A stretch of DNA of 64,000 bases, taken from contig NZ_LUUG01000060.1 in assembly GCF_001644035.1 (NCBI RefSeq), forward strand, positions 45,506 through 109,505. The letters are read 5' to 3'. The translations under genes were made by a program, and so were the position numbers. Positions 15,297 through 22,160 of this stretch are shown here, piece after piece. This stretch comes from Methylomonas methanica (GTDB lineage: Bacteria > Pseudomonadota > Gammaproteobacteria > Methylococcales > Methylomonadaceae). The notes beneath the pieces were generated by a model. It was given only the letters and a program-made list of their open reading frames with translations. It ran no database searches and was not told the DNA's origin. Position 1 is the first letter of the stretch. The number at the start of each line of letters is the position of its first letter.

Positions 15297-15350
15297 ACCC
15301 ACCTGCGCGGCGATGGGTCACATCCGGCAGGCACATTCCCGGCTAGGAAT
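15297..15350 (-). promoter_or_regulatory. Leader-type pairings upstream of ssb
   Basis: ATTCC (15335-15339) with GGAAT (15346-15350), and ACCC (15297-15300) with GGGT (15315-15318). It resembles the family more loosely than the other copies; the AGGAGG site is 40-70 nt further on. Confidence 0.35.
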
Positions 15351-15394
15351 AAGCACTCCCAGACAGGATGAAAATCTAAAACACAACCATCACA

Positions 15395-15469
15395 TCAGGC
15401 TTGACGCACCTGACACGCCGATGGATAACCACCGCCGCCGCTTAAAAACGGAACGCCGACCGCAGTCGG
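15395..15469 (-). ncRNA. Multi-hairpin RNA-like element, copy C
   Basis: On the RNA strand CCGAC-UGCG-GUCGG (UNCG-type loop), CCG/CGG around a UUUUUAAG loop, GGUGG/CCAUC, and UCAGG/CCUGA around the same UGCGUCAAG loop as copy B. Compensating differences from copies A and B are seen in three of the stems. It lies in the 417-bp gap between ssb and the plus-strand gene at 15671. Confidence 0.62.
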
Positions 15470-15577
15470 AACAAGGCAATCCTGAAAGATCAGCCAAGAA
15501 AATTAGAAAAACAGGCAAGCAAAAAGCTAACCGATTCAATTGTCAGGCATTGAAACAGAAAAATTTAAGGATGCTCG

Positions 15578-15609
15578 TACAATAAAGGTCGAATTCGGCC
15601 TTTATTGTA
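15578..15609. promoter_or_regulatory. Inverted repeat between ssb and the gene at 15671
   Basis: Arms TACAATAAAGG and CCTTTATTGTA around a 10-bp centre that itself contains CGAATTCG. It is 62 bp upstream of the plus-strand start. A related repeat with the same TACAATAAA arms lies 55 bp upstream of traL. A second repeat, GCCAAA with TTTGGC around AAAAA, follows at 15615-15631. Likely a regulator site shared by two operons. Confidence 0.6.
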
Positions 15610-15670
15610 AAAAGGCCAAAAAAAATTTGGCTTACGATCATGGCTCATTTATCCAACATGGGAAACGGTC

Positions 15671-16306
15671 ATGTCCGAAACAGCTCCTCAGCCAAAATCA
15701 GCCTCGCGTCGCGCCATCAGTCGGCCGATATTTGAGCGTACGTTTAACATCAACAGCGAGCAAGCTATTCGGGTCATCCGTGATAGCTATCACCGACTCA
15801 TGGTGTCCTTGTATGCGATCGACGTGATCCTGCGCATCATTGGCCGAGAAGAAACCGTTGATGAAATCGAAAGTATCGTCAGTCAGATGATTGCCGAATG
15901 CGCGGAGCAACTGCAGCAGGAAAAGATGCGGTTGGAAAAACTCAAGGCCGACAACGGCATCAGCGAAACGCCGACCTACACGCACCCTAGGGAGTTTGTA
16001 GCCAAGATCGCTTCACCCCAAATTGCGCAATTCGTCGAGTTGATTCGTTTGCTGGATCAATTGATGATAGTGATGGACACATTGTGGCTGTGCCAGATCA
16101 TCTCCAACAAACATTGCATTGCCGCGCGCCTAGAGTGGCAGCAGCGATTGCAGCGGCTAGCCAATAAAATTGTGACGATGGAGCGGCATGCGCATCAGGC
16201 AGCGTATGAACAGGGGCATGGGGAGGAAGTAAGATTGGCGAGGCAGGAATCAGGATTGAATGTGGAGCCTCAACCCTCGTTGGATACCGATGCGCCGAAG
16301 GAGTAA
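15671..16306 (+). CDS. Conserved conjugative-element protein, possibly DUF1845/AcaB-like
   Basis: A 211-residue helical protein without membrane segments. Its length, its basic N-terminus, the long central helices and its place next to ssb on the opposite strand recall the DUF1845 (AcaB-like) proteins of conjugative elements; I cannot confirm the family by eye. Two inverted repeats lie between ssb and its start, suggesting tight control. It borders the accessory DNA that begins at the toxin-antitoxin pair, as s063 does next to hotspot 4 of SXT. Confidence 0.6.
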   Translation: MSETAPQPKSASRRAISRPIFERTFNINSEQAIRVIRDSYHRLMVSLYAIDVILRIIGREETVDEIESIVSQMIAECAEQLQQEKMRLEKLKADNGISETPTYTHPREFVAKIASPQIAQFVELIRLLDQLMIVMDTLWLCQIISNKHCIAARLEWQQRLQRLANKIVTMERHAHQAAYEQGHGEEVRLARQESGLNVEPQPSLDTDAPKE

Positions 16307-16400
16307 CGCCCCATTTGATTCAACTACTGGGCGAAAAATAGGCAGCGCATTACCGAGTCGACCCGGCCTGTCAGGTATCGTGAATCGGCTTGGCTTATTA

Positions 16401-16429
16401 TTGTCATGACAACGTCTGGCGGCTATACT
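16401..16429 (+). promoter_or_regulatory. Toxin-antitoxin promoter with operator palindrome
   Basis: TTGTCA (16401-16406), a 17-bp spacer and TATACT (16424-16429) form a near-consensus sigma-70 promoter. The -35 box is part of a perfect 12-bp palindrome, TTGTCATGACAA (16401-16412), suited to repression by the ribbon-helix-helix antitoxin. Confidence 0.7.
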
Positions 16430-16455
16430 GCACTCCTATGCCTAAGGGAGGTATT

Positions 16456-16746
16456 ATGGCTGCTCAATCGACACGCACCACCAAACTTGACCTGCGATTA
16501 TCGCCTGAAGCAAAACAAACCTTGAGCGCTGCGGCCCAGGCAGCCCATTGTTCCGTCAGTCAATTTGTATTGGCGAGTGCCTTATCACGCGCCGCAGAAA
16601 CGCTTAGTGAGCGACAACGCTTTGAACTCAATGCCGAGCAATGGGAACATTTCATGGCCGCACTCGATGCACCGCCGCAAGTTGTGCCCCAGATCCAGCG
16701 TTTGTTCCGCGAGCCGAGTCCCTTTGATGTGCCGACGACCGAATGA
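16456..16746 (+). CDS. DUF1778 (TacA-like) antitoxin
   Basis: A 96-residue ribbon-helix-helix antitoxin of the DUF1778 family: the basic N-terminal strand TTKLDLRLSPEAKQTL and AAQAAHCSVSQFVLASA are typical. It binds its own promoter and neutralises the acetyltransferase toxin encoded next. The start at 16456 has AAGGGAGG 5 nt upstream. Its stop overlaps the toxin start (ATGA), so production is coupled. Confidence 0.88.
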   Translation: MAAQSTRTTKLDLRLSPEAKQTLSAAAQAAHCSVSQFVLASALSRAAETLSERQRFELNAEQWEHFMAALDAPPQVVPQIQRLFREPSPFDVPTTE

Positions 16747-17243
16747 CAGGGTTTCGGATTGAGAAGCTACGGCGCGATCATCCCGTTGATAGCTTTACCT
16801 GTGGACGTGATGAACTTGATCGCTTTCTTATTCGCTATGCGCTAGGCAATCAGCACGCCAACGCTTCGCAAACCTATATAGGTCTGCATGACCAGGAGAT
16901 CATCGGCTTCTACAGCCTAGTTGTGGGCGAAGTCGCGTTTGGCGATGCGCCGGAGCGCCTGACCAAAGGCTTGGCCCGTCACCCTGTTCCCGTCATGTTG
17001 TTAGCTCGGTTGGCTGTAAGTACCCCATGGCAAGGCCGCAAGATTGGGTCCGGCTTATTGAAAGACGCCATGCTACGCACATTGCAGGCTGCCGACATTG
17101 GCGGTATACGTGCTTTTGCTGTTCACGCCAAGGACGAGCCCGCTAAACAGTTTTACGAGCGGTTTGGTTTTATCCCCTCACCGACTGACCCATTACACCT
17201 TTACCGTCTCATCAAGGATTTACGCCGTTCTCTCGAAGCATAA
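16743..17243 (+). CDS. GNAT acetyltransferase toxin (TacT-like)
   Basis: A 166-residue GNAT protein that follows a DUF1778 antitoxin. It has the acetyl-CoA-binding pattern (VSTPWQGRKIGSGLLKDAM) and the C-terminal AKQFYERFGF segment. Toxins of this type acetylate aminoacyl-tRNA and stop translation. The pair stabilises mobile DNA and here marks the left edge of the accessory cargo. Confidence 0.88.
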   Translation: MTGFRIEKLRRDHPVDSFTCGRDELDRFLIRYALGNQHANASQTYIGLHDQEIIGFYSLVVGEVAFGDAPERLTKGLARHPVPVMLLARLAVSTPWQGRKIGSGLLKDAMLRTLQAADIGGIRAFAVHAKDEPAKQFYERFGFIPSPTDPLHLYRLIKDLRRSLEA

Positions 17244-17363
17244 TGACGAGACCATATGTATTAACCCCATTAGTGGACGATGATTACAAAAGCTGCATTT
17301 AAGGTGAGCATTTAAGCGCGAGTTGAGTTGCTGGGCCCATCCTCCGCCGATTTTCAACCTGCC

Positions 17364-17912
17364 TCATTCACCGATCAATTTTTTGATGCTGTCTTTACTG
17401 ATTGTTGATAGAGTCAGCTTTTTAATTTCCTTGGCTTTCAAAACCAAGGCATGGGTTTTACCCAGTTCCAGTAGCTTAGCGATAACCAGCTTGTCGGACT
17501 TCAATAAAAAATCCTTGAGTGTCATTTTTTTTACACGAACGGCGTCGACGCCACCTTTAGCCTTTTCGGTATGTACCAACCCCATGACGACAAAATAGTG
17601 AAACGCTTTGTTCACGGTCGTTTTGCTAATGCTCGGGTCAGCCTTATGGCACAGATCGAATAAGGTCGTTCTAAACTGTGCCGGATCAGGACAAACATCC
17701 TTTAAAGCCACGGCGTGTTTGTAAATTTTCTTCAACGTATCGGCATTGTCTGGCAGCGTATTGTATTTTTTTAGCAGGGCTTTATAGCTCTCCGCGTTAG
17801 CAACGACCTCGGTTTTTTCGGTCGGTTGCATCGGCTTTGCCAGGCTGGCGAAATTAATCGTACCGCTTTTGCTGACTTCAATAGCGTCGTTGGCGTTTAG
17901 ATATCGTCCCAA
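17364..17912 (-). CDS. Hypothetical protein, probably with a winged-helix-like region
   Basis: About 180 residues. A central segment (SISKTTVNKAFHYFVVMGLVHTEK) looks like a winged-helix DNA-binding region. The frame opens with TTG at 17912 without a ribosome site; an internal ATG at 17831 is also possible. Directly upstream in another frame lies a 31-codon reading frame with an ATG start (17897-17992), so the original gene may have begun there and been broken by a frameshift. It lies beyond dndA on the same strand; function unknown. Confidence 0.5.
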   Translation of the reverse strand: MGRYLNANDAIEVSKSGTINFASLAKPMQPTEKTEVVANAESYKALLKKYNTLPDNADTLKKIYKHAVALKDVCPDPAQFRTTLFDLCHKADPSISKTTVNKAFHYFVVMGLVHTEKAKGGVDAVRVKKMTLKDFLLKSDKLVIAKLLELGKTHALVLKAKEIKKLTLSTISKDSIKKLIGE

Positions 17913-17992
17913 GTCACACGAACCGGAAAATTGCTGACTCTTTCAGCCTCACGGATCAATCCCGCGGCTTGTTTATAAGTGCTGTCTGGCAT
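17897..17992 (-). pseudogene. Possible detached 5' end of the 17364-17912 gene
   Basis: A 31-codon frame opens with ATG at 17992 behind an AGGGA site and stops at 17897, overlapping the next frame by 16 bp. A one-base shift would join both into a protein of about 210 residues. It may be a true frameshift mutation, a programmed shift or coincidence. Confidence 0.35.
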
Positions 17993-18160
17993 GTTCCCTA
18001 AAATCAATTAAAAAATAGCCTTACAGTTTAACTTTTTTGAATCTGTACAGCCTGGTTTTTGCTCTGTTTCGGCAAACCATCGATGCATACCGAAATGTGT
18101 GTTAAGTGCTTTACTGTGCAGAATTAAATTAGTCAGATATTTACGTATTCTATTTTTAAA

Positions 18161-19285
18161 TCACAAAAGTTCTTTAATTGATCGACAGATCTCATCCGAT
18201 GGAACAGTTTTAGTTAAGTGGCTCCATGAAATCCTGATCGACCCTGCAATTTTCTCTTCGTTTAACCCCATAGCCGATAGAACGTGAGACGGTGTATAGC
18301 TATTTGATGTACAGGCGGAACCGTTTGACACCGCAGCGATACCTTTTAATTGAACCATTAATGCCTCCGAGTTCACTCCAGGCACTGAAAAGTTCAAAAC
18401 ATAAGGTGACGTTGGATTACAAAGGAACTCAGCATTTAATGCTTTTAAGGAATCCATTAAATTGGCTTTCAAAAATGCTGCATGCTCACACCACTTTTGG
18501 GCGTTCTTTTGAGCTAACTCACAAGCCAACCCAAAACCAGCAATCAATGGAACAGCCAATGTTCCTGGCCTAAGTCCCTTCTCTTGACCCCCGCCCAAAT
18601 AAATTGGTGTTAGTGGTGGCTTCGTAAAATCTCTTCGCCGCAGGATTAGAGTGCCTATGCCCTTGGGCGCATATAACTTATGGCCGCTAACGCTAACTAA
18701 ATCTATTCTTGGATTGTCAATATCGGAAGGGTATTTACCGAAGCTCTGAGCCGCATCTACATGCAAGTAAGCTTCATGCGAAGCTAGAGCTTGGCAGACG
18801 TCTCCAATAGGCTGAATTGAGCCGGTCTCATTATTGATATGCATAATGGAAACGAGGCAAGTTTCATCACGTAAAGCTGCTTTGAGCTCATTTACATCAA
18901 TATCTCCACTTTCTCCTACATTGAGATAGGTAACATCAAAACCCTGTTTTTGAAGGTGCTTTATGGGTTCAAGAACAGATTTATGCTCAATTTTTGTTGT
19001 GATGATATGTTTTTTGTTGTTTGCTTCTGCAAATTCGCGTAATCCCAAAATCGCAATGTTGTTGCTCTCTGTCGCACCACTTGTGAAAATCACCTCTGAT
19101 TTTTCTGCACCGACAACATTAGCAACCTGACCTCTTGCTAACTCGACAGCCCTTTTAGCTGCAACACCAAACTCGTGGGTCCTGCTACCTGCATTCCCAA
19201 ACTCATCAACCATCATTTTGTAAACCAAATCTGCGACTTCGGGGAGGACTGGCGTGGTGGCGTTGTAGTCGAGGTAAATAGTCAT
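18161..19285 (-). CDS. dndA: Cysteine desulfurase DndA
   Basis: A 374-residue NifS/IscS-type desulfurase. The PLP-binding lysine is in SGHKLYAPKG (K203) and the catalytic cysteine in GSACTSNS (C325). It removes sulfur from cysteine and passes it to DndC for phosphorothioate modification of the DNA backbone. I chose the ATG at 19285, giving the usual MTIYLDYNATTP beginning, over a longer frame. It is transcribed away from dndBCDE, as in Streptomyces. The 126 bp between the two transcripts carry short palindromes. Confidence 0.92.
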   Translation of the reverse strand: MTIYLDYNATTPVLPEVADLVYKMMVDEFGNAGSRTHEFGVAAKRAVELARGQVANVVGAEKSEVIFTSGATESNNIAILGLREFAEANNKKHIITTKIEHKSVLEPIKHLQKQGFDVTYLNVGESGDIDVNELKAALRDETCLVSIMHINNETGSIQPIGDVCQALASHEAYLHVDAAQSFGKYPSDIDNPRIDLVSVSGHKLYAPKGIGTLILRRRDFTKPPLTPIYLGGGQEKGLRPGTLAVPLIAGFGLACELAQKNAQKWCEHAAFLKANLMDSLKALNAEFLCNPTSPYVLNFSVPGVNSEALMVQLKGIAAVSNGSACTSNSYTPSHVLSAMGLNEEKIAGSIRISWSHLTKTVPSDEICRSIKELL

Positions 19286-19350
19286 AAGGGTCTGATTAGG
19301 CGATAAAGTTGGAGACTTACTCAGTAAGCTTTGATAGTATATCCTTCGCT

Positions 19351-19383
19351 GTTCGGACGAACAAATAGAGTTTTCGTTCGAAC
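19351..19383. promoter_or_regulatory. Paired palindromes between dndA and dndB
   Basis: GTTCGGACGAAC (19351-19362) and GTTCGAAC (19376-19383) share GTTCG/CGAAC arms and lie 29-61 bp upstream of dndB. DndB homologues repress dnd promoters through palindromic sites in some bacteria, so these are candidate operators. Confidence 0.45.
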
Positions 19384-19411
19384 ATAAATTGAGCAACAGA
19401 GGTGGATCAGT

Positions 19412-20503
19412 TTGAGTAGCATCGTATCTGGAATTAGTTTTCCTGCTATCCGAGGAACACAGGCGGGCAATGAGTATTTTATTGTCATGTGTCCTTTAAA
19501 AAGACTTAAAAAAATATTTACCTTCGATGAGTCAACATTGTGCGCAGAAGACAGAGCTCAACGGTCACTTAATCTCAGTCGTATCCCACAAATAACTAAG
19601 TACATTCACCAAAACAGATTTGATTACGCATTTTCGTCTTTAACAGCATGTATTGATGGGAGTTGTTTATTTCAGCCAATAAGCCCTGAAGGGCATGGCT
19701 TAAAAATAGGCAATCTTTTAGTTGACGATGAAGCTGAATTTTATATTACAGACGGACAACATAGATCAGCCGCGATTAACAGGGCGCTTGAGGAAGATCC
19801 TAGCTTGGGAGATGAAACTATTTCCGTAGTTTTCTTTGTGAATAAAGACTTAAAACAAAGGCAAAAAATATTTAGAGACTTAAATCTTTACCCGGTGAAG
19901 GCAAGTAAATCAACAGCAGTTCTTTATGGTGATGCCCCAGAAGAATTGCTATCAAATGAAGTTGCAAATAAAAGTGCGTTCTTTAAAGGCGTTATCGACT
20001 TCTCGGATAACAGTCTAAGTGCCCGATCATCAAAGTTGTTTATGCACAGCTCTCTATATGCTGCGAATATGGAACTAGTAAAGGAAATTACTTCAGAAAA
20101 TTGGGAAATAAAAGCACAAGAGGCAATATGCTTTTGGGATTGTTTGGCGGAAAATCTTCCATTGTGGCAACAAGCTAAAAGCCATCAAATTAAACCTGAA
20201 GACCGTAAACATTATGTGTTGTTTAGGGCGATTGTTTTGAAAAGTTTTGCCATTCTCGGTCATGAATTATTAGCAAATCAAAAAAAATGGCGATCCATTC
20301 TGAATAAACTAAAAACTGTTGATTGGGATAGGTCAAACAAACAGATGTGGGAAGGCCGTTGTTATAACAATGGAAGAATGGATCATAGTAATGTTGCAGC
20401 ATTGCTAACAGTTAATGTTTTAAAACACCATTTAGGACTTTCTCTTACAGTAGAACAACAAAAACAAGAGAGCAAATTTAATGGTTCCAATGATGGCAAG
20501 TGA
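19412..20503 (+). CDS. dndB: DndB, DGQHR-domain regulator of phosphorothioation
   Basis: A 363-residue protein with the defining DGQHR motif at 114-118 (context ITDGQHRSAAI). DndB is not needed for sulfur modification but represses the dnd genes and modulates modification. It starts with TTG at 19412 just after a GGTGGA-like stretch. It overlaps dndC by 23 bp, so dndBCDE form one tightly coupled operon. Confidence 0.9.
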   Translation: MSSIVSGISFPAIRGTQAGNEYFIVMCPLKRLKKIFTFDESTLCAEDRAQRSLNLSRIPQITKYIHQNRFDYAFSSLTACIDGSCLFQPISPEGHGLKIGNLLVDDEAEFYITDGQHRSAAINRALEEDPSLGDETISVVFFVNKDLKQRQKIFRDLNLYPVKASKSTAVLYGDAPEELLSNEVANKSAFFKGVIDFSDNSLSARSSKLFMHSSLYAANMELVKEITSENWEIKAQEAICFWDCLAENLPLWQQAKSHQIKPEDRKHYVLFRAIVLKSFAILGHELLANQKKWRSILNKLKTVDWDRSNKQMWEGRCYNNGRMDHSNVAALLTVNVLKHHLGLSLTVEQQKQESKFNGSNDGK

Positions 20504-22160
20504 GCAATTAATTAAAGCCTACTCTGCATTTAGCGATAAAGGCCTAAAAAATACAATAGAAGACGCTAAAGCTAACGTTAAACAGCTATATCTATCTGAT
20601 CAAATTCCTTGGGTGATCGGTTATAGCGGTGGAAAAGACTCCACGGCAATTTTGCAGCTAATCTGGTGCGCATTACTCGAGCTTAAAAGGGATGATAAAT
20701 GCCACAAAGATGTACATGTCATTAGTACGGACACACTGGTAGAGAACCCATTTGTTGCAATGTGGGTAGAGAAGTCTCTCGAACACATGAAAGAAGCAAC
20801 AGAACAACAAGGCTTACCTATTATCCCTCACAGGTTGACGCCAGCAGTGAAAGATCGTTTTTGGGTTAACTTAATTGGAAAGGGTTATCCAGCCCCACGC
20901 TATAAATTTCGTTGGTGCACTGACCGGTTAAAAATATCGCCTTCTAATACTTTCATAAATAGCCTTGTTGACCAACGAGGCGAGGCTATTTTAGTGCTGG
21001 GAACTCGCAAAGCAGAAAGCACTGCACGCTCTGCATCAATGGAGTATTACGAGAATATTGAAACCAATACCCGTAAAGCTGATGGATTAACAGCCAATGG
21101 TAGCTTGGATCGGGTGTGGGTCTATACCCCAATTGCCAAATGGACCAATGATGATGTATGGATATATCTGAATTCAGTACAAAATCCTTGGAACTTCCCA
21201 AACCAAGATCTAATGGGGATGTATCAAGGTGCGACTGAAGGCGGGGAGTGCCCCTTAGTTGTCGATAAAAGCACGCAAAGTTGTGGCGATAGTCGTTTTG
21301 GATGCTACGTCTGCACTATGGTCTCTGAAGATAAATCTATGTCAGCAATGATTGCAAATGACGAAGAAAAAGAATGGATGCTCCCATTGCTTGCTTTACG
21401 AAACGAAATTGATGTTAACGACGCCAATAGAGATAAAAAATTAGACAAACTTCGCCGCGATAAAAGTCGGCGCGACTTCCGACGCATGAACGGTGCACTC
21501 ACTGTTCATGTCTCAAAGCATGGTGCGGATATTGTTCCTGGTCCTTACGTACAGAATTTTCGTGAAGAACTACTCGAAAAGGTATTAGAAGCTCAAAAAG
21601 CCGTGCAAATGCTTGGGCCCGACCAAGTAAAGAGTCTCGAGCTGCTTCCTTTAGAAGAATTAGAAGAGATACGCCGAATATGGCTAGAAGAAAAACTCGA
21701 AGTTGAAGACAGTTTGCCTGGTATCTATGAGCGTGTGCTCGGCAAAGCCTATCCTGGGAAAAAACGGGCTCACCACCCAATTCTTAATGAACAAGTATTG
21801 AACAAATTAAAACTATATTGTAGTGAGCATGGTGATTCAGATGGCTTGATGTATCAACAAATTCGCTCAGTTACGGCCATTGCCAATAATCACAAAAATC
21901 AATTGCGTCGAGCAAATCTAGCCAATGAACTCAATGAAAGCTTAGAAAAAGGCGCTTTCTATTCGCTCGAAGAAGCAAAAAAATTCGCTTTAGAACGCAA
22001 ACGCCATGAACTGCAAATTCAACTGGATAACTCTCCAAGCCTGGCACCGCAAGATAAAGATAATCTGGGCGAACAAATAGCCATCATTACACGCTCAATT
22101 AATGAACATGGATACAGCTCATTGCTGATTGAAACAGAGGAAGTCAGCGATGATTTTTGA
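20481..22160 (+). CDS. dndC: DndC, phosphorothioation sulfurtransferase
   Basis: A 559-residue protein of the PAPS-reductase/ATP-pyrophosphatase type. The SGGKDS nucleotide motif is at 49-54; later cysteines (WCTDR, GECPLV, SCGDS, GCYVC) fit the iron-sulfur cluster of DndC. It uses ATP to activate DNA for sulfur insertion. The start overlaps dndB; in-frame ATG codons at 20490 and 20493 are alternatives. The C-terminal 200 residues are helical and charged, as usual in DndC. Confidence 0.93.
   Translation: MVPMMASEQLIKAYSAFSDKGLKNTIEDAKANVKQLYLSDQIPWVIGYSGGKDSTAILQLIWCALLELKRDDKCHKDVHVISTDTLVENPFVAMWVEKSLEHMKEATEQQGLPIIPHRLTPAVKDRFWVNLIGKGYPAPRYKFRWCTDRLKISPSNTFINSLVDQRGEAILVLGTRKAESTARSASMEYYENIETNTRKADGLTANGSLDRVWVYTPIAKWTNDDVWIYLNSVQNPWNFPNQDLMGMYQGATEGGECPLVVDKSTQSCGDSRFGCYVCTMVSEDKSMSAMIANDEEKEWMLPLLALRNEIDVNDANRDKKLDKLRRDKSRRDFRRMNGALTVHVSKHGADIVPGPYVQNFREELLEKVLEAQKAVQMLGPDQVKSLELLPLEELEEIRRIWLEEKLEVEDSLPGIYERVLGKAYPGKKRAHHPILNEQVLNKLKLYCSEHGDSDGLMYQQIRSVTAIANNHKNQLRRANLANELNESLEKGAFYSLEEAKKFALERKRHELQIQLDNSPSLAPQDKDNLGEQIAIITRSINEHGYSSLLIETEEVSDDF

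Noticed and set aside
1738..15350. CRISPR-like or simple dispersed DNA repeats
   Set aside because: The leader copies share architecture and pairing but not a constant sequence, and none has repeat-spacer periodicity.
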